64,000 nucleotides of DNA from Firmicutes bacterium HGW-Firmicutes-16 (GTDB taxonomy: Bacteria > Bacillota > Clostridia > Oscillospirales > Oscillospiraceae): NCBI GenBank assembly GCA_002841545.1, contig PGZZ01000004.1:1-64000 (forward strand), in the 5' to 3' direction. Positions 9,221 through 17,539 of the stretch are shown one piece after another (the stretch's first letter is position 1; each line of letters opens with the position of its first letter). The translations under genes and the position numbers were made by a program. The notes below the pieces were generated by a model, which saw only the letters and a list, made by a program, of their open reading frames with translations, was not told the DNA's origin and did not search any database.

Positions 9221-9271
9221 CCGGCGGACAGGCGGCTTACGGGGGGTAAGCCCGGAGCGACCATCCGCCGG
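9221..9271 (-). terminator. Terminator of the Big2 gene
   Basis: CCGGCGGA (9221-9228) pairs with TCCGCCGG (9264-9271), with a further internal stem of GGGCTTAC and GTAAGCC. On the minus strand a T-rich stretch follows. It separates the zinc-ribbon/Big2 gene from the chromate-transporter pair. Confidence 0.75.
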
Positions 9272-9284
9272 AAAAATTACTTTT

Positions 9285-9887
9285 TTATCGTACCCAGACC
9301 TTGCATTCGGCCGCCCCATTGTAGCAGCGGGCAATAACGCTTGCAGTACCGGCACCGACAGCGGTGACAAGTCCGTTCTGGTCAACCGTCAGCTTAGTCT
9401 CATCCGAGGAAGACCATTCGATTGTTCCCTCAATGCCCAAGGGATAAATCGTCGCTCCAAGCTGAGTCGTATTGCCGACATTTGTAGCAAACTCGCTTCT
9501 CGCCTCTCCATAAAAAGTAATTGTAATCGATTCGACCGTGGGTGTCGGAGTCGGCGTCGGCGTTGGCGAGGGAGTCGGTGTCACGCTCTCAACAGCTGAA
9601 GGCGTGGGTGTTGCGGTCACATAGTCGCCGTTTATCGTCGTCGTAATTAGAACTATGACTGCAATGATAACCGCCGCAATAAGGCAAAGCCCGAAAATGA
9701 GCTGCCATTTCGTGTTGGTTTCGGCTCTCGCACTTGCAGAAGTCCCTTTTCTCACCGCGTCTGATGACTGCGGTGTTCGCGAGCTCTGTTTCTGCTGTCT
9801 TGCACCGCAGTACGGGCATTCTGCCTTCAGAACGGAGTATTCCTGACCGCATTTGGGGCATATTGTTTTTTTAATCAGTCCCATCAA
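9285..9887 (-). CDS. Zinc-ribbon membrane protein with Big2 Ig-like domain
   Basis: 200-residue protein with four parts. There is an N-terminal zinc ribbon (CPKC near residue 10 and CPYC near 26). A low-complexity charged linker follows, then one transmembrane helix around 65-88 and a threonine/proline repeat spacer around 96-116. The end is a bacterial Ig-like (Big2) domain including the YPLGIEGTIEWSSSD and GTASVIARC strands. The layout puts the zinc ribbon in the cytoplasm and the Ig-like domain outside, tethered by a flexible stalk. No enzyme motif is present, and a role in envelope binding or sensing is only inference. It is encoded alone between typA and the chromate pair. Confidence 0.7.
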   Translation of the reverse strand: MMGLIKKTICPKCGQEYSVLKAECPYCGARQQKQSSRTPQSSDAVRKGTSASARAETNTKWQLIFGLCLIAAVIIAVIVLITTTINGDYVTATPTPSAVESVTPTPSPTPTPTPTPTVESITITFYGEARSEFATNVGNTTQLGATIYPLGIEGTIEWSSSDETKLTVDQNGLVTAVGAGTASVIARCYNGAAECKVWVR

Positions 9888-10054
9888 AGCTCAACCTTTC
9901 TTTTTATAGAAAAACCCTTTAAGCGTACTAATAACTGAAAATATGATACTACGTTTCCCTTTAACAGTCAAGTTATTAAGCCCGCTTCAAAGTCTGTTTT
10001 TGGGTATATCTGTTAGGCTTAAAATGCAGCTATGGAAAGACTTTGCAATATAAC

Positions 10055-10083
10055 TTGCACTTTTTTGTAAGGAATGCTATAAT
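10055..10083 (+). promoter_or_regulatory. Promoter of typA
   Basis: TTGCAC at 10055-10060 and TATAAT at 10078-10083 are spaced by 17 nt, a good sigma-A type promoter 52 nt before the typA start. Confidence 0.75.
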
Positions 10084-10134
10084 TAATATTTGTGAATGAA
10101 TTAGAAAAACAATAAGATGAAAAGTGGAGATACA

Positions 10135-11949
10135 GTGAACAATATCAGAAATGTAGCAATAATCGCCCACGTCGACCACGGCAAGACTACCTTAGTCGAT
10201 GCTATGCTATCGCAGAGCGGCACCTTCAGAGAAAATCAGGCGGTCATGGAGCGCGTTATGGACTCCGGTGACCTCGAGCGTGAGCGCGGAATTACGATAC
10301 TCGCGAAAAACACCGCCATCCATTATAACGGCTGCAAAATAAACATTGTCGACACTCCGGGTCACGCCGATTTCGGAGGCGAGGTTGAGCGCATCCTCAA
10401 GATGGTCAACGGCGTTATCCTTCTTGTCGACGCGGCGGAAGGGCCGATGCCTCAGACACGCTTTGTTCTCGGACGGGCGCTTGAGCTCGGTCACAAGGTC
10501 ATCGTTGTTATTAACAAGATAGACCGCCCCGACCAGAGGATTTATGAAGTTATTGATGAATGCCTTGAGCTTCTCATGGATCTCGACGCGACAGATGCTC
10601 AGCTTGACTCGCCCACTCTTTTCTGCTCGGCAAGACAGGGCATCTGCTCAATGACTCCCGACAATCTTGGAACGGACCTCTATCCATTGTTTAATACGAT
10701 TATCGATTATATTCCCGCGCCCGATCAGGACACGGAAGCCCCCTTCCAGATGCTAGTTTCAGCAATCGACTATAACGAATATGTAGGACGTATCGCAATC
10801 GGCCGCATTGAACGGGGCGAGGTAAATCAAAATCAGGAAATAACGGTCTGCGATTTTCACGGAGAGCGTGCCTCCAAAAAGTCAAAGGCGGTAAACCTTT
10901 ACGAATTCGAGGGGCTCGCAAAAATGCCCGTTGAAAAAGCCACGGCTGGCAGCATCATTGCCATGTCCGGTATCGGCGATATTACGATAGGTGATACAAT
11001 CTGCGCAAGCAGCTGTGTTGAACCGCTGCCCTTTGGAAAAATAACCGCCCCCACAATTGAAATGACCTTTGCCGTAAACGACAGTCCCTTTGCAGGTCGT
11101 GAGGGTCAATTCGTAACCACACGCCAAATTCGTGACAGGCTTTTCCGCGAAACGCTCAAGGACGTTTCCCTTCACGTTAACGCAATCGAAAACAGCGATT
11201 CCTTTAATGTCGCGGGGCGCGGTGAAATGCACCTTTCAATCCTGATTGAGACAATGCGCCGCGAGGGCTACGAATTCCAGGTCTCCCCTCCGCGTGTTCT
11301 GATGGAGGAAATTGACGGCGTGCTGTGCGAGCCTATGGAGCGCGTTATCGCCGATGTTCCTGAAAACGCAGTCGGCTCAGTAATAGACAAGCTCTCATCA
11401 CGCAGAGGCGATTTTATTCAGATGAATCCAGTCGGCAACCGTATGAAGCTTGAGTTTCTCGTACCCTCAAGAGGTCTTTTCGGCTACCGCAACGAGTTTT
11501 TGACCGACACCCGCGGCGAGGGCATACTTGCCTCAGTGTTTGACAGCTACGCCCCCATGAAGGGCGAGGTTGCGCGTCGCAGCACCGGTTCGCTTATCTC
11601 TTTTGAAACGGGCGAATCTGTTGGTTACGGTCTTTTCAACGCGCAGGACCGCGGCGCAATGTTCATCGGCCCTGGCGTTCCCGTCTATGCAGGAATGGTA
11701 GTCGGAATCTGCCCCAAAAACGAGGATATCGTCGTCAACGTCTGCAGGAAAAAACAGCTTACCAACACGCGTGCCTCCGGAAGTGACGAGGCTCTGCGCC
11801 TTATCCCTCCGCGTCTTATGAGCCTTGAGCAATGCATGGAATTCCTTGCCGACGACGAGCTTCTGGAGGTAACTCCGAAAAGCCTCCGCATTAGGAAGAG
11901 GATTCTTGACCACGGACAACGCATGAAATCCGTCATGAAAAACAAATAG
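10135..11949 (+). CDS. typA: Ribosome-associated GTPase TypA/BipA
   Basis: Translation-factor-like GTPase that binds ribosomes and helps assembly and stress adaptation. The G1 motif AHVDHGKTTL begins at about residue 11, and DTPGHADF and NKIDRP follow. The EF-G-like domains III and V and the TypA-specific C-terminus complete a 604-residue protein. I prefer the GTG at 10135, because GTGGAG lies 6 nt upstream and the protein then begins VNNIRNVAI like its relatives. The ATG at 10117 has no ribosome site. It is expressed from the promoter at 10055-10083 and runs into the rpsO leader. Confidence 0.93.
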   Translation: MNNIRNVAIIAHVDHGKTTLVDAMLSQSGTFRENQAVMERVMDSGDLERERGITILAKNTAIHYNGCKINIVDTPGHADFGGEVERILKMVNGVILLVDAAEGPMPQTRFVLGRALELGHKVIVVINKIDRPDQRIYEVIDECLELLMDLDATDAQLDSPTLFCSARQGICSMTPDNLGTDLYPLFNTIIDYIPAPDQDTEAPFQMLVSAIDYNEYVGRIAIGRIERGEVNQNQEITVCDFHGERASKKSKAVNLYEFEGLAKMPVEKATAGSIIAMSGIGDITIGDTICASSCVEPLPFGKITAPTIEMTFAVNDSPFAGREGQFVTTRQIRDRLFRETLKDVSLHVNAIENSDSFNVAGRGEMHLSILIETMRREGYEFQVSPPRVLMEEIDGVLCEPMERVIADVPENAVGSVIDKLSSRRGDFIQMNPVGNRMKLEFLVPSRGLFGYRNEFLTDTRGEGILASVFDSYAPMKGEVARRSTGSLISFETGESVGYGLFNAQDRGAMFIGPGVPVYAGMVVGICPKNEDIVVNVCRKKQLTNTRASGSDEALRLIPPRLMSLEQCMEFLADDELLEVTPKSLRIRKRILDHGQRMKSVMKNK

Positions 11950-12019
11950 AAGTGTATGTAAAGACCAGAAAAACTCCCTCTTTACAATCTTTACTATATG
12001 TGATAAACTTTTAAAGTTC

Positions 12020-12119
12020 TAGCCCCTGTGCTTAGTTTTGGGATCCAGCCGAGAAACGGCGCCTTTCTTCCCCATCACTCAGCCTGCGGGTATGTTAAAA
12101 AATGAAAGGGGATCATACT
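12020..12119 (+). promoter_or_regulatory. rpsO leader, possible S15 autoregulatory fold
   Basis: The leader before rpsO can form small stems (CCG/CGG near 12050). The pyrimidine run CCTTTC near 12062 is complementary to the GAAAGG that contains the rpsO ribosome-binding site. Ribosomal protein S15 often represses its own translation by binding its leader. That this leader does so is inference from the possible pairing. Confidence 0.35.
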
Positions 12120-12386
12120 ATGATCACAAAAGACCAAAAGACAACAGTTATCGAGAGCAACCGCACCCATGGAACCGACACAGGTTCGCCTGAGGTTCAG
12201 ATTGCAATCCTTACAGAGCGCATCAACCAGCTCACAGAGCACCTCAAGATTCACAAGAAGGACAACCACAGTCGTCTCGGACTTCTGAAGATGGTCGGCA
12301 AGCGCCGCCGTCTGCTTGATTACCTTATGGATAAGGACATTGAGCGTTACCGTGCCTGCATCGCGAAGCTGGGTATCAGAAAGTAA
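12120..12386 (+). CDS. rpsO: 30S ribosomal protein S15
   Basis: Small-subunit protein that binds the central domain of 16S rRNA. The 88 residues are the standard length, with the family pattern [22 protein letters not shown] and [21 protein letters not shown] set the start at the ATG at 12120, with GGGG about 7 nt upstream. An in-frame ATG at 12102 would add six unusual residues. As in many bacteria it is followed by pnp, here with a terminator and a separate promoter between them. Confidence 0.96.
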   Translation: MITKDQKTTVIESNRTHGTDTGSPEVQIAILTERINQLTEHLKIHKKDNHSRLGLLKMVGKRRRLLDYLMDKDIERYRACIAKLGIRK

Positions 12387-12399
12387 TATATGCATTACT

Positions 12400-12431
12400 G
12401 GGGCTGTTTCGCGTTTCGTCGGAACAGCCCC
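12400..12431 (+). terminator. Terminator of rpsO
   Basis: GGGGCTGTT pairs with AACAGCCCC around a 14-nt loop, starting 13 nt after the rpsO stop. The T tract after it is weak, so it may let some transcription through to pnp. Confidence 0.65.
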
Positions 12432-12455
12432 GTTATACATTTTCGCTTTTTGACA

Positions 12456-12484
12456 TTGATATTATGAGTCATTGTGACTATAAT
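12456..12484 (+). promoter_or_regulatory. Promoter of pnp
   Basis: TTGATA at 12456-12461 and TATAAT at 12479-12484 with a 17-nt spacer give pnp its own promoter. A roughly 150-nt untranslated leader follows, in which PNPase autocontrol could act. Confidence 0.65.
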
Positions 12485-12637
12485 ATATAAGAAAATACAC
12501 CGAAGTAAATGAGCGGAGGATTGACCTTTAGCAATTGAAAATGCGCTTATCTATGCCCGTGGCTTTGAGATAAACTTGTTTTCAAGTGTTAAAGGATCGA
12601 CTCCGCAAAAGGGATAATTCCCGAAAGGAGCAAACAA

Positions 12638-14770
12638 ATGAAGATACAGAAAAAAGAATTCAGCAATGTCCGCCGTTATGAAACCACATTTGCCGGTCGT
12701 CCTCTCGTTTTCGAGACAGGAAAAATGTGCGAATTGGCAAACGCCTCAGTGCTCACCAAGTACGGTGAAACAACCGTTCTCGTAAACGTCACCGCCTCCC
12801 CGAGGCCCCGTGACGGAGTCGATTTTTTCCCGCTCTCTGTTGATTTTGAGGAAAAGCTCTATGCAGTCGGCCGTATTCCCGGCAGCTTTATGCGCCGCGA
12901 GTCCCGCCCCTCTCTTCAGGCAGTCCTCGCTTCCCGTATGATTGACCGTCCGATGCGTCCGCTATTCCCTTATGACCTGCGCAACGACGTCGTTATATCT
13001 TGCACTGTCCTTTCCGTCGACCACGACTGCTCACCCGAAATCACCGCGATGATCGGCGCAGGCGCTGCCGTCGCGATTTCCGACGTACCTTTCAACGGAC
13101 CTGTCGCAGGCATTGCTGTCGGCTGGGACGGTGAGAACCTCCTGTTTAACCCCACGAAGGTTGAGCGCGAGAGAAGCAAGATGAACGTAACGGTTACTGC
13201 GACGCATCAAAAGGTCGTTATGATTGAAGCCGGCGGCGACGAAATTCCCGACGATGTCATGTATAACGGCATAGTCGCGGCTCACAATGAAGTTCAGTGT
13301 GTTCTGAATCTCATCGACAAGATGGTTTCGGAGCTTGGCAAGGAAAAATTCACCTATGAGCACGCCGCTTTTGACACGGCGCTTTTCGATACTCTCTGCG
13401 CCAGCGAAATCGAAGGCATGAGATACTGCATGGACACTGACGACAAAAACGTCCGCGAAGCCAGAGTCAACGAGTGGATTACAGCGGTTAACGCGAAGTA
13501 CGCTGAGCAGTTCCCCGACATGGGCAAATATATGGACGAAATTCTCTATCGTATGCAGAAAAAGATTGTCAAGGCTTGGCTTCTTGCCGGCAAGCGTGTT
13601 GACGGACGTTCAATGGACGAAATCCGCCCCTTGGCAGCTGAAGTCGGACTTGTGCCCAAGGTTCACGGCTCGGGTCTTTTCACCAGAGGACAGACTCAGG
13701 TTCTCACCGTTGCGACTTTGGCAACAATCGATATGTCGCAGAAGCTCGACACCATCTGGGAAGAGGAATCCAAGCGCTTCATGCACCACTACAACTTCCC
13801 CTCCTACTCCGTTGGAGAAGCAAGAGGAAGCCGCTCAACCAATCGCCGCGAGTTTGGGCATGGCGCTCTCGCAGAAAAGGCTCTCGAGGCCGTAATCCCC
13901 TCAATCGACGATTTCCCCTACGCTATCCGCCTTGTTTCCGAGGTACTTTCCTCCAACGGCAGCACCTCGCAGGGCAGTATCTGCGGCAGCACTCTCGCCC
14001 TCATGGACGCCGGTGTTCCGATTAAGGCTCCCGTCGCGGGCATCTCCTGCGGACTCATTCAGGATGATAACGGCGGCTTCACCACCTTCATCGACATCCA
14101 GGGTGTTGAGGACTTCCACGGCGAAATGGACTTTAAGGTCGCCGGAACGAAAAAGGGCATCACCGCTATCCAGATGGACCTCAAAAATGACGGTCTGACC
14201 CATGAAATAATCAAAAACGCTCTCGATATTACCAAGGAAGCGCGCTATCAGATACTCGACGAGATTATGCTCCCCTGCATTGCGGAGCCTCGTGCTGAGG
14301 TTGCTGAAACCGCTCCCAAAATGCTCACAATGAAGGTCGCGGTAGATAAGATCCGCGAAGTCATCGGTTCCGGCGGCAAGGTAATCCAGAAGATCACAGC
14401 CGACACCGGCTGCAAAATTGACATCGAGGACGATGGCACAATCTATATCGCAAGCCCCGATATCAATGCCTGCAGACAGGCACAGGCAATAATAAACAAC
14501 ATCGTGTTCGTGCCGGAAGTCGGCAAGCTGTATTATGGCAAAGTTGTCCGCGTCATCCCCATCGGAGCCTTCGTTGAACTGGCTCCCGGCAAGGACGGTA
14601 TGTGCCACATCAAGGATCTTGAAAACAAGCGCACCGAAAAGGTTGAGGATGTCCTCAATGTTGACGATATGACTTGGGTAAAGGTCGTTGAAGTCGACGA
14701 GCGCGGCAGAGTAAACCTCTCCCGCAAGGAAGCATACAAGGAACGCGAAGAGCAGGGCTTAACTGACTAA
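12638..14770 (+). CDS. pnp: Polyribonucleotide nucleotidyltransferase (PNPase)
   Basis: Phosphorolytic 3'-to-5' exoribonuclease of RNA decay, which can also add tails. The 710 residues carry two RNase PH domains joined by an all-alpha linker. A KH domain follows (IREVIGSGGKVIQKI, about residues 568-582), then an S1 domain (GKLYYGKVVRVIPIGAFVEL) near the C-terminus. The start ATG has GAAAGGAG 6 nt upstream. The gene has its own promoter behind the rpsO terminator. It is complete, with no odd residues. Confidence 0.96.
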   Translation: MKIQKKEFSNVRRYETTFAGRPLVFETGKMCELANASVLTKYGETTVLVNVTASPRPRDGVDFFPLSVDFEEKLYAVGRIPGSFMRRESRPSLQAVLASRMIDRPMRPLFPYDLRNDVVISCTVLSVDHDCSPEITAMIGAGAAVAISDVPFNGPVAGIAVGWDGENLLFNPTKVERERSKMNVTVTATHQKVVMIEAGGDEIPDDVMYNGIVAAHNEVQCVLNLIDKMVSELGKEKFTYEHAAFDTALFDTLCASEIEGMRYCMDTDDKNVREARVNEWITAVNAKYAEQFPDMGKYMDEILYRMQKKIVKAWLLAGKRVDGRSMDEIRPLAAEVGLVPKVHGSGLFTRGQTQVLTVATLATIDMSQKLDTIWEEESKRFMHHYNFPSYSVGEARGSRSTNRREFGHGALAEKALEAVIPSIDDFPYAIRLVSEVLSSNGSTSQGSICGSTLALMDAGVPIKAPVAGISCGLIQDDNGGFTTFIDIQGVEDFHGEMDFKVAGTKKGITAIQMDLKNDGLTHEIIKNALDITKEARYQILDEIMLPCIAEPRAEVAETAPKMLTMKVAVDKIREVIGSGGKVIQKITADTGCKIDIEDDGTIYIASPDINACRQAQAIINNIVFVPEVGKLYYGKVVRVIPIGAFVELAPGKDGMCHIKDLENKRTEKVEDVLNVDDMTWVKVVEVDERGRVNLSRKEAYKEREEQGLTD

Positions 14771-14839
14771 GTAATTCTATAATATGAATAATCGGGGCGG
14801 GACTATCCCCGCTCCGGTTTTTTTGATGGAGAAATGGTA

Positions 14840-16087
14840 ATGTTTGAGATAAACACGCTTCCTAACGGCGTTCGAATTATATGCGAAAAGATGCCCCATG
14901 TGCGCTCTGCCGCGGTCGGCATTTTCATTGACGTCGGCTCGAGAGATGAAGCCCCCACTGAAAACGGGAGCGCTCATTTTATTGAACACATGCTGTTTAA
15001 ACGCACATCGGCGCATTCCGCAGCCGAGCTCGCCTTTGCAATGGATGCAATTGGCGGGCAGATAAATGCCTATACAACGCGCGAGAACACCTGCTTTTAC
15101 GCGAGAGTGCTGGACACGCACCTGAACACTGCGGTCGACCTTCTCACCGAGATGTTCTTCGACTGCGCTTTTGACGAGAGTGAAACCGGCAGCGAACGCG
15201 GAGTCATCCTTGAAGAAATCGGAATGTACGAGGATACCCCCGACGATGCCTGCTATGAAAGACTGATGTCCGGCTGCTTTAAGGGTGCTTTAGGCCGTCC
15301 CGTCTTGGGTAAGCCCTCGACGCTTGAGAAGATGTCCGGCGAAAGCCTGAAAGGGTTCAAGGAAAGCCGCTATACTGCTGGGAGAATTATAATTTCACTC
15401 TGCGGAAATTACGAAGACAGCCACCTCGAACGCATTAAAGAGCGCTTCTCCGGCATGGAAAAGACAAGACGAGTCAAAAGAAAATCGACTCTATACGGCA
15501 CAACGGTTTCTGTGCGCCGCAAGAAAACCGAGCAAAACCAGTTTTGCCTCGCCTTCCCCTCGAACGAGGTTTCAAGCGATGACCGCTTTGCGATGAACCT
15601 GCTTACAACCATTCTGGGCGGCGGCGTTTCGTCTCGGCTTTTCCAGAACATCCGCGAAAAATACGGGCTGTGCTATTCCATTTTCGCCTTCCAGTCCTGC
15701 TTTTCGGATGCGGGCATACTCTCCGTCGCAACCGCTGTGAACAAAGAGACTGAGATGCGTACGCTCGGTCTTATAGGCGACGAACTCAAACGCTTTCTTG
15801 ACGGAGGGGTAGATGAGGATGAACTGTCAAGGGCGAGAGAACAGGCGAAGTCCGCACTCGTTATGAGCCTTGAATCCACGAATTCACGTATGCTGAAAAT
15901 GGGAAACTCCCTGCTCGCACTCGGAAAGTGTCTCACTCCTGATGAGCTCCTAGAACGGTATGACACCGTAACGAGCACGGAAATACTGTCTCTTGCACAG
16001 AAACGTCTCGATTTTAAGCAGCTATCTTTTTCGGCTCTTGGCAAAACCAAGGGTGCTGAGGATTATATAAAGGCTTTAGGCCTATAA
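14840..16087 (+). CDS. M16 (pitrilysin-family) zinc peptidase
   Basis: 415-residue M16 family protein, the group often encoded just after pnp in Firmicutes (YmxG/PepR-like). The zinc motif HFIEH is at 46-50, with the usual downstream glutamate near ERGVILEEIGMYEDTP. The C-terminal half carries the R/Y pair (SSRLFQNIREKYGLCYSI) that defines the non-catalytic M16 lobe. I chose the ATG at 14840 because GGAG then sits 9-10 nt upstream; the ATG at 14834 would be too close. Its substrate is unknown. It is followed at once by a strong terminator. Confidence 0.88.
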   Translation: MFEINTLPNGVRIICEKMPHVRSAAVGIFIDVGSRDEAPTENGSAHFIEHMLFKRTSAHSAAELAFAMDAIGGQINAYTTRENTCFYARVLDTHLNTAVDLLTEMFFDCAFDESETGSERGVILEEIGMYEDTPDDACYERLMSGCFKGALGRPVLGKPSTLEKMSGESLKGFKESRYTAGRIIISLCGNYEDSHLERIKERFSGMEKTRRVKRKSTLYGTTVSVRRKKTEQNQFCLAFPSNEVSSDDRFAMNLLTTILGGGVSSRLFQNIREKYGLCYSIFAFQSCFSDAGILSVATAVNKETEMRTLGLIGDELKRFLDGGVDEDELSRAREQAKSALVMSLESTNSRMLKMGNSLLALGKCLTPDELLERYDTVTSTEILSLAQKRLDFKQLSFSALGKTKGAEDYIKALGL

Positions 16088-16097
16088 AAAACATATC

Positions 16098-16134
16098 AGA
16101 AGGATATTTGGTCACTCTGACCTGATGTCCTTCT
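16098..16134 (+). terminator. Terminator of the M16 peptidase gene
   Basis: AGAAGGATAT pairs with ATGTCCTTCT (one G-T pair), with an inner stem GGTCA/TGACC, followed by a CT-rich then T-rich tract. It begins 11 nt after the stop. Confidence 0.8.
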
Positions 16135-16297
16135 CTTTCTTTTATCTTGATGGAACCGTCTTCGTGAATGCGTCCTTCAATTAACTTGCCTTTATATAAC
16201 GACCAACAGCGAACTTGGAGCACTGTTCGAAGTTTTTACTAAATCTGAAGGCGAAATACTGCAAATATCTTGATTTATAATCAAATTTTATTTTTTA

Positions 16298-16327
16298 TTG
16301 AAGAAGCTCATCATATAGGTATATAAT
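16298..16327 (+). promoter_or_regulatory. Promoter of the diguanylate cyclase gene
   Basis: TTGAAG at 16298-16303 and TATAAT at 16322-16327, spaced by 18 nt, lie 40 nt before the start codon. Confidence 0.6.
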
Positions 16328-16366
16328 GAAAATAAGATCGAATTTGAACCTTCCGGGTGATGAAAA

Positions 16367-17464
16367 ATGTTTGGAACAGAAAAGGAACTACGAAATGAGA
16401 GTCAGCTCATTAAGCGCTCGTCTTATTTTGATTGCAAGTTAAATCTTTCTCGCCGCTACGTAATTATACTTATTATTGTAGCCAGCCTAATTAACCTTTC
16501 AATGCTCATTCCTGATCTGAAGCTTATTGAAAGTGACGTGACAAGGATTGACGTTGTAATCATCCGAGTCGTTTATTCGCTGATCCTTTTAGTTGTAGCC
16601 TATAAAGTTAATAGCATCAAGTCGTTTAGGGTGCTTTCCGCCATTTTATCAATTTGCGAGCTGATTGCTATGGGGATTTTCCTTTTCGTATTCAGTCGAT
16701 ATGGTCATCCCAACTTCATGATTCAGGCCATGGGAATGTTTATTTTAATTCTGGCTATATTCCTTATCCCGAATCGATGGGCGTATATGCTCTCAGTTGC
16801 GATATTAGGTACAGTCGGTTTTTTCTTATGTGCTTCAGTCTTTGTCAGTTCAATAAATAAAATGGAATACGCGGCCGCCATCTCGTATGCTTGTATTGTA
16901 ATTTTACTTTGCGCAATATCTGCAAGCAATTCGGAAAAACACCGGTTCAGAGAGTTTTTAGCCAGAAGCGAGCTGGAACGCATAAGCACGACCGATTTTC
17001 TGACGGATACCGCCAATAGGCTCAAAATGAGCGATGAGGCGAAAAAATGGATTGAATTCTGCAAGCGACATGATTTGCCCTTGTCTCTGATATTTTTCGA
17101 CGTTGATGATATGAAAAACATAAACGACAGTCACGGGCATTCCGCAGGTGATAAGCTACTTGCCGGTCTTGCGAAATTAGTCCAGCGTCAACTGCGAAGC
17201 TCGGATGTTTTGGCTCGCTGGGGCGGTGATGAGTTCGTTTTGCTTTTGCCGAGCGTATCACTTGATAGTGCCATTTCTCTAGCGAAGAGAATCGAAATCA
17301 GCGTAAAAGAAAACATGATTATCGAAGGCGATAAGATAACCTGCAGTTTCGGAGTCGTCGAAATGAAAAGACAATCCACCTTTGAAGAGCTTGTCCGCGA
17401 GGCTGATAGCCTTATGTACATTGCAAAGCAGCAGGGCAAGGATATGGTCGAGTTTTCCAAATAA
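16367..17464 (+). CDS. Membrane diguanylate cyclase (GGDEF)
   Basis: Makes the second messenger cyclic di-GMP from two GTP. The 365 residues have about six transmembrane helices between residues 31 and 185, probably a membrane sensor of unknown ligand, and a cytoplasmic GGDEF domain. The catalytic GGDEF at 286-290 is intact, so the enzyme should be active. RSSD at 277-280, five residues before it, is the product-inhibition (I-site) motif. It is monocistronic. It is the only GGDEF gene here, and a c-di-GMP-I riboswitch lies at 61.3 kb, a plausible target of the same signal. Confidence 0.92.
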   Translation: MFGTEKELRNESQLIKRSSYFDCKLNLSRRYVIILIIVASLINLSMLIPDLKLIESDVTRIDVVIIRVVYSLILLVVAYKVNSIKSFRVLSAILSICELIAMGIFLFVFSRYGHPNFMIQAMGMFILILAIFLIPNRWAYMLSVAILGTVGFFLCASVFVSSINKMEYAAAISYACIVILLCAISASNSEKHRFREFLARSELERISTTDFLTDTANRLKMSDEAKKWIEFCKRHDLPLSLIFFDVDDMKNINDSHGHSAGDKLLAGLAKLVQRQLRSSDVLARWGGDEFVLLLPSVSLDSAISLAKRIEISVKENMIIEGDKITCSFGVVEMKRQSTFEELVREADSLMYIAKQQGKDMVEFSK

Positions 17465-17484
17465 TACACTTTTAAATTATACTA

Positions 17485-17516
17485 GAAAGCGCCGCTCCTC
17501 AAAGAGCGGCGCTTTC
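17485..17516. terminator. Bidirectional terminator
   Basis: GAAAGCGCCGCTC pairs with GAGCGGCGCTTTC. It separates the converging diguanylate cyclase and hydrogenase-like genes. Confidence 0.85.
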
Positions 17517-17539
17517 TTCATCCAACCTGCATCTGCATT

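Noticed and set aside
9540-9605. Short tandem repeat read as a possible CRISPR or minisatellite
   Set aside because: It encodes the Thr/Pro stalk of the Big2 protein, in frame, with no spacers.
16014-16223. Minus-strand frame of 69 codons after the M16 gene
   Set aside because: It overlaps the M16 gene and reads through its terminator hairpin. Part of it looks protein-like, but I see no start site or family.
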